NCBI GenBank assembly: GCA_964036315.1
Contig: OZ038480.1
Span: forward strand, 15,174,805 to 15,238,804
Direction: 5' to 3'
Origin: Acanthosepion esculentum
Lineage: Eukaryota; Mollusca; Cephalopoda; Sepiida; Sepiidae
DNA: 64,000 nt
This document shows positions 52,037-62,721 of the stretch, piece by piece. Position 1 is the stretch's first letter. Each line of letters opens with the position of its first letter. Both the position numbers and the translations under genes were made by a program. Under the pieces are notes generated by a model. That model saw only the letters and a list, made by a program, of their open reading frames with translations, was not told the origin of the DNA and did not search any database.

Positions 52037-52998
52037 CAGTAGAATCCCTGACAATCGGACTAAGAAGGCCTTCCGGATATGAGGAATTGGTTACAAAGAC
52101 CGGATATGAGGGATTCCAGATATGAGGGATTCCGGATATGTGGAATTGGTTACAAAGACCGGATATGAGGGACTCCGGATATAAGGGATTCCGGATATGA
52201 GGGATTCCGGATATGAGGAATTGGTTACAAAGACCGGATATGAGGGGTTATATTTATATTAAAATAAAGGAACTGAAATCAGGTTTTACATGTATTTTCA
52301 CTTTTTTATAGTAAACAAAATAAGCTAATGGTGAGTGAAATATAACGGAATTGATTTTAAGAAAAAAAAGAAAGAAATTATGTAATGTTAATGAAAATTC
52401 ATTAAATTAAGTATGCCACGTATGCAAAACAAATAATGTAACGAGGATTTTTCAATCGCTGTTGCATGATGATTCTTTCTCTTCTAATGTCATTCTCAAC
52501 TTTTTCCGTATTTCGTATTGCTTTTATTCTTGAAATTTTTTTATTATTGCAATCGTTATAGCTGAATGCTGGCTTTATTTCCATAAAACTGACAACCTTT
52601 TTAATAGCTTTTTCAATTTCAGTCCAGGTTTCATCACAATCATGTTCTTTATTTCTTTGTTCATTGTGATAGTGTGAACGCTGGAGAATAGTTTCTTTGG
52701 GAGATTTCATATCATACAATGTTGACTTGCCTATGTTGAACTCAGCCATTAGTTGCAATGAACTTTCACCAGCGTCTAGTCTGTTTAAAATTTCCACTTT
52801 TTGCGATAACTCCAAAGTTGTTCTTATTCCCATCATCTTTTGCACCAATAAAAGCCATTAGAATGAAATAAGCATAAGCAATTATCCAAAGTAAATTTCC
52901 TGAAAAACAGAAATTTCAAATCAGTTACATATCACTCGAATATACACATCAAAATAATGTCCGGTTATGCGGGATTCTGGATATGAGGGATTCTACTG
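52037..52998 (-). mobile_element. pogo/Tigger-like DNA transposon, internally deleted
   Basis: Terminal inverted repeats: CAGTAGAATCCCTGACAATC (left) and CAGTAGAATCCCTCATATCC (right, reversed). TA lies on both sides (52,035-52,036 and 52,999-53,000). Subterminal CCGGATATGAGGGATTCC units are repeated at least eight times near the left end and twice near the right. At 962 bp it is too short for a full transposase. Confidence 0.85.
52402..52848 (-). pseudogene. pogo-type transposase N-terminal (CENP-B-like HTH) fragment
   Basis: The minus-strand frame starts MVQKMMGIRTTLELSQKVEI, LNRLDAGESSLQLMAEFNIG and KSTLYDMKS. This is the N-terminal pipsqueak/CENP-B-type helix-turn-helix (K..(I/V)..L..GES...(L/I)A..F.(I/V)GKST(L/V)YD), which binds the element's own terminal repeats. 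After about 60 residues the homology fades into a lysine-rich stretch (WTEIEKAIKKVVSFMEI). No DDE domain follows, which agrees with an internal deletion. It is open for 148 codons and so could still make a DNA-binding peptide, but no promoter is evident. Confidence 0.75.
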
Positions 52999-53261
52999 TA
53001 TAATTAAATTCATTCCGGTACTTGTAAAATCCGTGCAGTTAAAGATAAAAAAGTATTTAATAATGATATAAATATATATTAGAATGCACTGAATGTATTT
53101 ATTAAATAAAATAATTATTTATCATCTATTACTAGTAGAAGTTATTAATCTAAGAAATTCTGACAGTTTAAACAAACAATTGCGGTTAAAAATAAACGAA
53201 TGTAAAAAAAATGTAACACTATAAAGACTAACTGGTTAGTCTCTGTGGTTAAATCGGTAAA

Positions 53262-53645
53262 ATGACAAGACTTGAAGCAACAGATGTGGTTCTACAGAAG
53301 GATACTGAGGAAACCATGGACCGAACATGAGCAAAAACAAAGTTTTAAAGGCTCTTTTAAAGAAAATGGAAAACAAAAAGGAAACTTATACTTAATATCA
53401 GGAAAAACAGTTGAAATTTCTAGGGTACATAATGAGGAGAGAGGGCTTGGAAAATCTGATACTCACAGGAGAGATTGAAGAGGAACAGAGGAAAACAATG
53501 CATATCATACTTCATAAGATTGAGTAAATGTTTGACGGAACAAGGTTTAGGAGAAATAACAAAAAGATAAAATTAATTAAGAGCTGCGAAGGACAGGAAA
53601 CTGTGGAGAGCCATGATTGCCGACGTCCTGGGGGGACACAGAACA
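53262..53645 (+). pseudogene. LINE RT C-terminal fragment (WFYRRM type)
   Basis: RLEATDVVLQKDTEETMDRT and, in another frame, MWFYRRILRKPWTEHEQ. Then come KENGKQKGNLYLISGK, FLGYIMRREGLENLILT (broken), RLSKCLTEQGLGEITKR and KLWRAMIADVL. There are frameshifts throughout. Confidence 0.65.
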
Positions 53646-53649
53646 TGAA

Positions 53650-53985
53650 GAAAAAGGCGTCCATAAAAGACAGGTTATAAAGAATACTAGATACAAGTTA
53701 AAATCTTATTGAAGATTATTATTTTGATTATGATAAGCGCTTACTTGAGAGTCGTAGAATCTAAAACTATCTGAGAGTTGTAATAAAAATCTACAATGTT
53801 AAGTTGAAAGATTAACTAGTTTGCAATCAACAGTATTATAAAAAAAAATGAATAGAAGGAGAGTCATTTCCATTTTGATTCCATCTTGATTTATTTCCAT
53901 CTTAATTTTTTCTATAGGGCTCGTTATGGCAGCTCTAACACAAACCATCGAAATTGAAAAAAATACAGGTGTAGATAAATACTAG
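53650..53985. other. AT-rich sequence with nothing recognised
   Basis: GATTCCATCTTGATTTATTTCC with a near repeat (CCATCTTAATTTTTT). Nothing else was seen. Confidence 0.4.
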
Positions 53986-53989
53986 ATAA

Positions 53990-55285
53990 AAACTTATAAT
54001 AATGGTTGACAATGTAACATTTAATAAAAAAATCAAGATAATTACTATTCAAACATTAGTAATAATGATTGACATGATTCATCTAATAAAATTAAAATGG
54101 AAGTAATTACTCCTTAAAAATTAAGAATAATGATTGACAGTTTTTCATCTAATAAAATTAAAAGGGAAATAATTACTCCTTAAAAATTAAGAATAATGAT
54201 GGACATGATTCATCTAATCAAAATTAAAATGGAAGTAATTACTCCTTAAAAAATAAGAATAATGAGTGACAGTTTTTCATCTAATAAAATTAAAAGGGAA
54301 ATAATTACTCCTTAAAAAATAAGAATAATGATTGACAGTTTTTCATCTAATAAAATTAAAAGGGAAATAATTACTCCTTAAAAAATAAGAATAATGATTG
54401 ACAGTTTTTCATCTAATAAAATTAAAAGGGAAATAATTACTCCTTAAAAAATAAGAATAATGATTGACAGTTTTTCATCTAATAAAATTAAAAGGGAAAT
54501 AATTACTCCTTAAAAAATAAGAATAATGATTGGCAGTTTTTCATCTAATAAAATTAAAAGGGAAATAATTACTCCTTAAAAAATAAGAATAATGATTGAC
54601 AGTTTTTCATCTAATAAAATTAAAAGGGAAATAATTACTCCTTAAAAAATAATGGAAGTAATTACTCGTTAAAAATTAGCAAAAATGATTCACAATTCTT
54701 CATCTAATAAAAAGACGAAGTAAATATTCATCGAAAATTGATAATAATTGCCAACAATGCTTCATTTTTGTGAAATAAAGTATTGTTACAATTATTATCA
54801 AGTTGAAAGTAAATATTCGTCAAAAATTAATAATACTGGTTGGTTATGATTCTTATAATAATATAATGAAGAAGAAAATAAATACTCGTCAAAAATGAAT
54901 AATAATGACTGACAATAAATAAATTCAAATGAAAGTAAATGCTACTCAAAAATTAATAAAAACGATCAACAATATTTCATCTGATAAAAATGAGACTAAA
55001 AGTAAATACTCATTAAATATTAATAATATCAGTTGAAATGCTTGATATAACAAAATATCAAAATAAAATAAAAATAACTGTTAACAACGTTTCATATAAT
55101 AAAAATGAAATTAAAAATAGAGACGCAAAAAAATGAATAAAAATGGTCGATAATTCTTGTTGTCATGAAAATGAGAAAGGACGTGAATACGAATAAAAAT
55201 TAATAATCGCTGACAATGCGTCATTTAATAATAAATGAAGATGACAGTAAATACTAGTCAAAATAATAATAATGACTGACAATTC
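53990..55285. repeat. 66-bp tandem array with degenerate flanks
   Basis: A homogeneous core of about 8 units lies at 54,114-54,650 (period 66; for example GATTGACAG at 54,330 and 54,396). The unit contains TTTTTCATCTAATAAAATTA, AAAGGGAAATAATTACTCC and TTAAAAAATAAGAATAAT. Older, diverged units extend to 55,285 (and resume at 55,640-55,870), keeping the TTCATCTAATAAAA and ATTAATAATA landmarks. Confidence 0.9.
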
Positions 55286-55289
55286 TTAT

Positions 55290-55625
55290 GTAGCTTGTCT
55301 CTTCAGGACATAGGTGATCATGGCTCTCCACAACTCCTGTCCTTCGTAGCTTTTAATAAATGCTGTCTTTTTGTTATTTCTCCTAAACCTTGTTCCGCCA
55401 TCCATTTACTCAACCGCATCAAGTATATTATGCATTGTTTTCTTTTGTCCCTCTTGTCTTTAATCTGTCCTGTGGGTATCAGATGCGTCTTCTTGATGTA
55501 AAGTATAAGTCTCCTTTTGGAACCCATTTTCTCTAAAACTTCGTATTTGCTCACATATTCTGTCCATAGCTTCCTCAGCATTCTTCTGTAGAACCACATT
55601 TCTGTTGCTTCAAGTCTCTTCTTCT
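55290..55625 (-). pseudogene. LINE RT C-terminal fragment (WFYRRM type)
   Basis: Minus strand: MWFYRRMLRKLWTEYVSKY, EVLEKMGSKRRLILYIKK, a deletion of the LGH..RK segment, LIPTGQIKDKRDKRKQC, YLMRLSKWMAEQGLGEIT and KRQHLLKATKD. It is inserted inside the 66-bp array, whose degenerate units resume beyond it. Confidence 0.7.
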
Positions 55626-55889
55626 TTGGGGAGGCAATACTTTATCTAATAATATTTAAAAAATGAAAGTAACTACTTGCCAAAATTTAATAATAATGGC
55701 TGATTTTGCTTCATCTAATAAAAAATCAAGTTGAAACTAAATACGCATGAAACATTACGAGTAACGGTTCACAATTTTTCATCATATGAAAATTAAGGTT
55801 AAAACAACCACCTGTCAAAATTTAATAATGCTTTATCTCATAAAAGCTGAGCTTAAATACTTGTTAAAAGTTAATAATAGTCATTGGTT

Positions 55890-56445
55890 TGGCCAACGAA
55901 GTTGGTTTGCTTTGCTTTGTTTTGTTTTACGGCATATCAAACTCAATGGGTCATTTAATGCCAACAACCTTTTTTTCCTGGTAATGTTTTTGTTTTGTTA
56001 AAAATCTATTTCTGTTAATATTTTTTCTCAAAAACGTATAGCTAGTAATATTATTTTTTCAAAAACGTATAGTTGGTAATATTTTTTTTCAAAAACGTAT
56101 AGCTAGTAATATTATTTTTTCAAAAACGTATAGTTGGTAATATTTTTTTTTCAAAAACGTATAGCCGGCAACACTATTCTTTCAAAAAAATGTATAGCTG
56201 GGAACATTATTTTTTCAAAAACGTATTATCAGAGGCCTTGCTGTTGGACGTAGTTTATCGTCTTACCCAGGACGCGGATGTAGATTATCGTCATACCCAG
56301 GACGCGGATGTAGATTATCGTCATACCCAGGACGCGGATGTAGACTATCGTTATACCCAGGACGCGGATGTAGTTTATCGTCATACCCAGGACGCGGATG
56401 TAGATTATCGTCATACCCAGGACGCGGATGCAGTGTGAGTGTTAA
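55890..56445 (+). repeat. Dispersed repeat family X with 33-bp and 30-bp arrays
   Basis: Hairpin tail segment TTTTACGGCATATCAAACTC, then about 7 units of AAAACGTATAGCTAGTAATA type, then GGCCTTGCTGTTGGACGTAG. Six 30-bp units (TAGATTATCGTCATACCCAG, GACGCGGATG) follow from 56,252 to 56,430. Confidence 0.85.
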
Positions 56446-56970
56446 CTATTTGCTCATAGCTGGGACCCTAACAGATGGTACCACACCCGGTTAGGGTGGA
56501 CCTGGGAACACCAGCAATTAAGAGGTGATTCCACGCTCCTCAAAACCTCCTGATCAGAGGCCTTGCTGTTGGACGTAATTTATCGTCTTACCCAGGACGC
56601 GAATGTAGTTTATCGTCATACCCAGGACGCGAATGTAGTTTAGAGCCATACCCAGGACGCGGATGTAGTTTATCGTCATACCCGAGACGCGGATGTAGTT
56701 TATCGTCATACCCGAGACGCAAATGTAGTTTATCGTCTCACCCAGGACTCGGAAGTAGTTTATCGTCATACACAGGACGCGAATGTAGTTTATCCTCATA
56801 CCCAGGACGCGGAAGTAGTTTATCGTCATACCTATGAAGCGGATGTAGTTTATCGTCATACCCAGGACGCGGACGTAGTTTATCGTCATACCCAGGAAGC
56901 GGATATAGTTTATCGTCTTACCCAGGACGCGGATGTAGTTTATCGTCATACCCAGGACCCCCAACGAAGT
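56445..56970 (+). repeat. Second family X copy with 30-bp minisatellite
   Basis: GCTCATAGCTGGGACCCTAA, GGTGATTCCACGCTCCTC, then about 13 units of 30 bp (TAGTTTATCGTCATACCCAG, GACGCGGATG) from 56,573 to 56,965. Units vary more than in the first array. The 145-codon TINYIRVLGM repeat frame on the minus strand follows the 30-bp period and is not a gene. Confidence 0.85.
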
Positions 56971-57109
56971 TGAAAGTAAGTTTTTGTCCAAAAATGAATG
57001 CGTTAGTTTGGAATTAATTATGCTTAACTTTTATTAAATATTTTAGTTGCAGTTTTTATTTTGTTGTTGTTATGAATATTTTTGTGCGGCTTTTATGTTT
57101 AATATAGAG

Positions 57110-57310
57110 GCATGTTGAAAAGGTGGATTATGGCTCGGATTGAAGAATTAGAGAGACGAGTTTGAATTCCAGTCTCTTTCATCACATTCACTTACATACA
57201 AATGCTCTTGGGAAAGGTATACGTCCATCTCTGTTCCTCCAAGCTATGAGTAAATAGCAGGACAGACTGGGTTTATAACCTTGGGTGGTAACCGGCCTAG
57301 AAGTAGGAAA
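57110..57310 (+). mobile_element. SINE with tRNA-like head and shared body
   Basis: GGATTATGGCTCGGATTGAA and GAGTTTGAATTCCAGTCTC (B-box-like), then CACATTCACTTACATAC, AAATGCTCTTGGGAAAGGTA, GCTATGAGTAAATAGCAGG and ACAGACTGGGTTTATAACC. It is the closest relative of the 31.3-kb copy. Confidence 0.65.
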
Positions 57311-57429
57311 AGGTCTGAATTCCAAACTTCCAACTATGGATAAAATACTAGGGCAGTATGGGCTCTGTAGCCATGATTGCCAGCCATACTAGGAGAAGGA
57401 CAACTCTGAATTCAAATCCTGTACCGGAA

Positions 57430-57640
57430 TCCCTAAGACAGTCCGATGTCATGTTTGGTTCTGGCAATTCCTGCGACGACGCCAACACCAAGTTCTATTG
57501 ATTTCTGTCTTTCCTTTGGACAACATCGATGGCGTGGGGAAGGGAGACGTGCTGCCGATCTCTCTTTAAAAAAAAACCCTGGCCAGGCTTGTGTTCTTCT
57601 GGTGCAGATTCATGGTCTCTCGAGACTAACGGATGTCAAT
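57430..57640 (+). repeat. GC-richer segment, probably a dispersed repeat
   Basis: GGTTCTGGCAATTCCTGCGAC, CAACATCGATGGCGTGGGG, CTGGCCAGGCTTGTGTTC and TCATGGTCTCTCGAGACTAA. It stands out by composition and a TCTCGAGA dyad. It has no second copy here and no coding support. Confidence 0.35.
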
Positions 57641-57644
57641 AATA

Positions 57645-58615
57645 TTTCATGTACATTTCTTTATTTTTTTTTCCATACTTAATAAGTTTATTTTTAAAAT
57701 TTTCTAGTTCAAATTCTTTTCCCTTTTCTTCTTTTTTGTTTGTTTTCATTTTTTATACTTTTTCTTTTTTTTTTTCATTAGAAAGACACAAAACCTCGAA
57801 ATGCCAAGAATGTCCTATGTACCCGACCTTTAACTCAACTCGCAATGGCAACCGGTAACACACAATAAATAAGTAGTCTCACGAAGTGTCTTTTACTTAT
57901 ACTTCTAATTAGTTTGACAAAGAAAAGGGTGTCGCCTGTGTTTGGTGAAATGTTTGAGTTTGGGGTTTTTGAGAGCTGTTGAGAGTTGTTTGACACAATG
58001 GCGGTGAGGAGGAGGAGGTTAAACGGGCTCAGAAAACGTTCTCCTCGGAACAGTTGGGAAAAACTGAAATCAAAAATAGATTTGAAAGTCATGTTTGTAG
58101 AGTTGTTTTTTGTGGGGGTGTTTTTTTTTCTTTTGCTTTTTGGTCATTTTGGAGGATTTTTTGTATTTTTTTTTTTTTTTTTTGGCATTGGGTGGATAAT
58201 TCTTTGTTGGGATTGCCGGAAAACGTTGTTTGGAAATTGATGTCCAATTGTTGTTTTTTCTCCTGCTAGAAATAACAATAAACATTGTCGTGTAATTCGT
58301 GATATGTAAGTACGACTACTTTTACGTTTTCAACGCTAACTATTTGTATAGAATCCTTACATTTTTTTTCTTTTATGCCAGAAAGATAAGTCAGAAGTGA
58401 CCGTATCAAAAAGGCACTTATGGAGAGTTAACTTCTCCCAATTTCTGTATTTGCTTCTACCACTTTAAACTAAATCAGTAAGTGCAACTTTTTCACTAAT
58501 ATCCTTATCTCTGCTATATTAATCACAATATTTTGGTCAGTGCGCTATTTAGCTTTCATAATCTTATTTGAAAATCTAATATAAAATATTTATACTACTA
58601 TTGCTTTTTATTGAT
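57645..58615. other. T-rich and AT-rich sequence with nothing recognised
   Basis: Contains T runs at 57,660-57,780 and 58,120-58,190. The small frames are low-complexity. Confidence 0.5.
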
Positions 58616-58619
58616 TAAT

Positions 58620-59115
58620 AATTTACGGCTCCTCAACCTTTTGCCTGTTATTTAAAGCTAGAAAATAAATTTAGATTATAAGAATTTTGGGGAATAATGT
58701 TCCTACTAATTAACCCATAGCTGAGGGAGAAGAGGTGGATGTATACCTTTCCCAAGGATATTTGCGCGTAGATGAATATAACGAAACTGACTGAAAATGA
58801 AATTCGGCTGTACAATTTCCAGTTCGAGGCCGTTATCCATAACATCACCTGCAAATCCAAGTTTACAGTACTTGGTATTTCCAAACGGTCACCCTAGTAG
58901 GTACTGACTAAGCTCAACATTGCTTAACTTCAGTGGCCGTACGGGAGCCGGTGTTTCAACGTAATGTGGCTGTAAGCCGCACTGCACATTCAACCTTACA
59001 ACACCTCATAATCCCAGGTGGTTACCCATCTAGGTACTGACCAAGCGCGACGTTGCTTAACTTCGGTGGTCGTACGTGAACCGTTGTTTCACCATATTAT
59101 GGCCGTAAGCGGCTA
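58620..59115 (-). mobile_element. 5S rRNA-derived SINE with two 5S-like heads
   Basis: Minus strand: two consecutive 5S-like segments (59,112-59,009 and 58,978-58,860). Each has GCTTAC.GCCA, GAAGTTAAGCAACGT (box A region) and GGTCAGTACCTAG or CTTAGTCAGTACC with GATGGGTAACC or GGTGACC (box C region). The body and tail follow: TTCGTTATATTCATCTACGC, ATATCCTTGGGAAAGG, CTCAGCTATGGGTTAATTAG and GAGGAGCCGTAAA. The first head is the better preserved. A single-head copy lies at 19,480. Confidence 0.8.
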
Positions 59116-59124
59116 TTATTGGGC

Positions 59125-59425
59125 TTGTTCGTACAACCATTATGCTTTTCTAACAAGAATCAAAGTGTAGTATCTGTTCTATTACTGGCTTTTCTGAGAG
59201 GGAATCGATTACGTTTTCTGACCGAGAAAACTATCTGGTAATACTAATCGGGTAGAAATTGGGAATAGCGAAGAAAATGGTGGGGGGAAGAAGAAGAAGA
59301 CGATGTTATGGAGGACATTAAAGATGAAGAAAAACGATAAGAAAACCGGATGAAAGTGAAAACTAAATACATATCAATAAAGAGAGGGGGAGGGATGGAG
59401 ACGATAGAAAGACATAGAGAGGTAG
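59125..59425 (+). repeat. ~300-bp duplicated segment, copy 1
   Basis: TTGGGCTTGTTCGTACAACC, AGTGTAGTATCTGTTCTATT and TTTTCTGACCGAGAAAAC, then purine-rich sequence with AAAACCGGATGAAAGTGAAA. The same order occurs at 60,365. Confidence 0.75.
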
Positions 59426-59574
59426 ACATTTGTTGGCTGAATATCTAGTGTCAATTAGCGATAGATTGAAAGACAGGTGTGGATGGAAAGGCGTAAAAAT
59501 GCGATGCATATAAATTCTATGTGAAAAGTTAAAAGTGGGAATATACGAGAAAATATTTGAGCATTTTTTATTCC

Positions 59575-59745
59575 CCCTGTGAGATGAGGTCGTAATAATA
59601 GACAGAGAGTATCACTGGAAAATACGAAAACTTAAGGAATCAGCACATATGCTAGGCCACGAAAATCTCCTGAGCCGACCAAGTATAGAAGTGAATACAA
59701 TATGGGAACCAGTAATAAGGAGTGCTAGAGAAAAGCACTAAATAA
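59575..59745 (+). pseudogene. Retroelement coding fragment (IWEPVIR type)
   Basis: The frame reads YDEVVIIDREYHWKIRKL (first residues uncertain), KESAHMLGHENLLSRPSIEV and NTIWEPVIRSAREKH, then a stop. The pattern IDRE.HW.IRKLKE..H(M/I)......SRPS.E(V/I) marks the C-terminal nuclease region of some Penelope-like ORFs. It may come from a second Penelope-like lineage distinct from the 3.6-kb copy. Confidence 0.45.
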
Positions 59746-59879
59746 CAACAAAAATAGCAATATAAGCTCTGATAAAAAATGCAATAATAACAGCAAAAAT
59801 TGCAATATGAGCACTGGTAAAAAATGTAGCTGAGACATTAGGCTTATAAATCCCAAAAATTCATACACAGATGTCCTCA

Positions 59880-60205
59880 AGGACACATGGCCCTGTGGAT
59901 AAAGGCGTTGGTTGAATCCAATGACTAGACCTAAAGAGTTATAAGTTCAGGCCACAACAGTGATGAGCCCAAACTTGGAGAGTTGAGTTAAAGGGAAATA
60001 ACTGAGACATCCGAAAGCGGTATGGCACGTGGAACTAGAACAATCTACTCCCGAGGATGAAATAGACGCTTCCGTTCGAAATTCAATCACCTGAAGAAGG
60101 CCGGAGCGTACAACGACCGGAACATTGCTAATATGGAAATGAAGATGAGGATAATAGTCCGAATAATGTAAATAATGCAAGTAATCATAATACCTCATCT
60201 CAGAG
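59880..60205 (+). mobile_element. tRNA-like SINE with hammerhead-like 3' module (family H), plus copy
   Basis: GGACACATGGCCCTGTGGAT gives an A box (59,888-59,898). GAGTTATAAGTTCAGGCC is a damaged B box. Body TATGGCACGTGGAACTAGAA and tail GAGGATAATAGTCCGAATAA. It is the same length and order as the 20.6-kb copy. Confidence 0.75.
60088..60130 (+). ncRNA. Hammerhead-like module in SINE family H
   Basis: CACCTGAAGAAGGCCGG, AGCGTACAACGACCGGAAC. CTGAAGA is intact, and stem II is GGCCG with CGACC (one mismatch). The required GAAAC has become GGAAC. It is more decayed than the 20.6-kb copy. Confidence 0.4.
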
Positions 60206-60364
60206 ATATGGACTAACATTTTTTATTCTTTTTTGCATAAGAAACTAATCCATGTTTTTTATAACATTTAATTAAGAACATGGAAGGGATAAGGGAATTT
60301 AATGAGAAGATACAGACAAAGGGTGAAATAAGACCAAAGGCATGAGATAGTGGAAAATGGATAA

Positions 60365-60680
60365 ATATTGGGCTTGTTTGAACGGTCATAAAACTTTGTT
60401 ACTTAGCATCAGAGTGTAGCATCTGTCATATTTCAGGCGCTTCTGAGAAAAATGGAATATGTTTTCTGACCGAGAAACCTACATAATAATATTAAGCTGA
60501 GTGGGGGGATGGAAAAAGCGACGAGGAAAAGGGAAAGAGCTAATGTGAAGGAGGAAATAAAAGATAGTAAAAAGAAAGCTAGAGAAAAACAAAAAGAAAA
60601 CCAGGTGAAAGGAAAAAATAAATATATATATGCATACAAAGATGAGAAGGGATAGAGAATAGACAGGAAAAGGGATGTTT
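60365..60680 (+). repeat. ~300-bp duplicated segment, copy 2
   Basis: TTGGGCTTGTTTGAACGGTC, AGTGTAGCATCTGTCATATT and TTTTCTGACCGAGAAACC, then purine-rich sequence. It is roughly 75-80% alike to 59,125-59,425, in direct orientation. Confidence 0.75.
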
Positions 60681-60734
60681 TTTTATATTTTGTCCATAAT
60701 CTTTTCATGTACTTCCTACTAATACCCCTTTTTC

Positions 60735-60797
<63 letters not shown>

Positions 60798-61262
60798 CTC
60801 GTTCTCTCGCTATCTCTTTCTCGTTCTGTTATTCACTTTCTCTTTCGTTCTATTTCATTCACCTTCGCTTTCTTTATTTCATTCATTTTCTCTCTATCTT
60901 TCTCTCTCTCTCTCTCTCTCGTTCATTCTCGCTTCTTCTTCCTTTTTCTCTCTCATTCACTTTCTCTCTTCCATCACATTCTCTTTCTTTTTCCTTCTCA
61001 TTCATTCTCTCTCACAACTATTTTCTCATTCTTTCATTTACGCACTCTTTCTCTCTTATTCTCTTTCATTCATTTTCTCTCTCTCATTCTCTCAGTCACT
61101 TTCTCTCTCGCATACACACACATACACACACTCTCTGTCTCTTACTCTTTCTTTGTCATTCACTTATTCTTTCTACCTCATTCTCTCTCGCTTTCTTTCT
61201 CCCATTCATTTTCTCTCTCTCTCATTAATTCGCCTTTTCTATCTCTTTCTCTCTCCCATTCT
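60735..61262. repeat. (CT)n and long polypyrimidine tract
   Basis: A pure CT run at 60,738-60,780 followed by CTTT, TCTC and CATT-rich sequence. It is nearly free of purines on the plus strand apart from short interruptions. Confidence 0.95.
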
Positions 61263-61264
61263 CA

Positions 61265-61460
61265 GTAGAAATTTCTAGATCGTATAATGAAGAAACAGAG
61301 CTTGGAGAATTTGACACTCAAAGGACAAAGTTATTCCACTGTCACCGCTATTATTTTTACTCACACTGCTCATCGGCAATGTTTATTGTTTTAAAAGCGA
61401 TTATTATGGTGTGCTGTTATCTCCCACATCCTGAAGGCACACGGCACATGAAAGAAGAAA
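61265..61460 (+). pseudogene. Scrap of WFYRRM-type LINE
   Basis: GAAATTTCTAGATCGTATAA, GAGCTTGGAGAATTTGACAC and CACGGCACATGAAAGAAGAA correspond to LKFLGHIMR, GLENLTLTG and the HGT/HMKEE end of that LINE. It is frameshifted and has an internal deletion. Confidence 0.5.
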
Positions 61461-61521
61461 AATACCAGATGAGATTAATGATAATAGATAACGAACCAAT
61501 GAAAATTATTTTTATATATTT

Positions 61522-61589
61522 GGTTGGAAGGAAAGTTCTCGCGGCTTTTAAATAATGTTCTAGAAACCGCGAGAACTTTCTTTTCAACC
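61522..61589. repeat. Perfectly paired stem-loop
   Basis: GGTTGGAAGGAAAGTTCTCG and CGG (61,522-61,544) pair with CCGCGAGAACTTTCTTTTCA and ACC (61,567-61,589), with about 3 mismatches and a 22-base loop. It is a strong hairpin without the hammerhead core, with TATATTT on its left. Confidence 0.85.
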
Positions 61590-61719
61590 AGATACTTTTT
61601 CTTTTTTAGCCATTTCACCCCCAAGCAAGATGATAATGCCACTAAGACGCAAGAGAGTACGTGGAGTAAAAGAGAATGACTAAGACTTTAGTGAGGAAAA
61701 AGGGCAATAAATGGCAATA

Positions 61720-62280
61720 AAGGACAATATTCAGGCAGACAGAAGATGTCGGTTGACGCTGCATTTAAATATTTGAAGATTGTAGTTGTCAGGGAAGCAA
61801 GAAAGCAGAAGGGATTTCCACAGGCAAGAAGTATGAGAAAAGAGACACTTAGGATAGAACTGACGATTACATCACTCTATTTCAATAAAAAAAATGATGA
61901 GGCCTAATTGCCAATCACGTATTACGCTTAAATTTATGCAGTCAAGGCTCCACGGTGAGAAGCTCATTAGAAAAATCGCCATGAAAATATTTATAGAAAA
62001 GACAGAAGGAATCTATGTCATGGCGGTGAGAAAGTAACTGAAGTTGAGATTTCATGAACAAAGACATTATAAACCCTTTTGTCAAGAATCTCAGGAACAT
62101 CAGACCAGATATGACAGCCATATTCAATCCACTAAACAACATTAAATTTATAAATGTTCAAGATGGATACTGACGAGAAAAAAAATTTCTAGCTCGACAG
62201 AGTGAACTAACTTTCATAGCAAGACCTACCAATTGATTCAATATAATCTTTTCACTTCATGTCAGTGGAAAAAAGTGAGC
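61720..62280 (-). pseudogene. LINE ORF2 C-terminal fragment (LWN type)
   Basis: Minus strand: AVISGLMFLRFLTKGFIMSL, MKSQLQLLSHRHDID, SFCLFYKYFHGDFSNELL, then in a shifted frame SCLWKSLLLSCFPDNYNLQ. It has the FYKYFHG..S.EL and LWKSL..CFP..YNLQ landmarks seen at 33.5 kb. It is older and more diverged than the 33.5/47.0 kb pair. Confidence 0.65.
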
Positions 62281-62284
62281 ACAC

Positions 62285-62590
62285 GAAAGTGCAATGAGTT
62301 TTTCTCCTGTGTAATTGTTGTGTTAATTTTCTTGTAATAAATGACATGCTAACCTATTTAGATTGTACATTAAATTCCCAGTTTATTTTCCTCTTTTCTG
62401 ACAGCGTTTTTTGTTTTAATTGAAAAGAACTCGTGATCGTACCAGATGCCTAATTTAATTTTTAAGAATTTGAATTTCAAACAAGTTCGTGTATGGTATC
62501 TGATATTTTAGAGGGTTGCCTAAAATTTAAAATCCGCCACCTAAAATTACCGTTAGTCAAACTTTTAAGGAAACTACATTCGCAGTATTG
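62285..62590. other. AT-rich sequence with nothing recognised
   Basis: No repeat family or coding motif was seen. Confidence 0.5.
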
Positions 62591-62599
62591 GGTTCATTT

Positions 62600-62677
62600 T
62601 TTTTAATTATTATCATTATTATTATTTTTTTTATTTTTATTATTATTACTATTACTATTATTATTATTATTACTATG

Positions 62678-62721
<44 letters not shown>

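Noticed and set aside
56554..56991. 145-codon frame with repeated TINYIRVLGM
   Set aside because: The 30-bp unit keeps frame because 30 is divisible by 3. Composition and array structure explain it fully.
57446..57682. 78-codon frame in GC-richer segment
   Set aside because: No domain. The segment reads like a dispersed repeat and the frame runs into a T-rich tail.
61522..61589. Hammerhead ribozyme in the strong stem-loop
   Set aside because: No CTGANGA core is present. It is just a hairpin.
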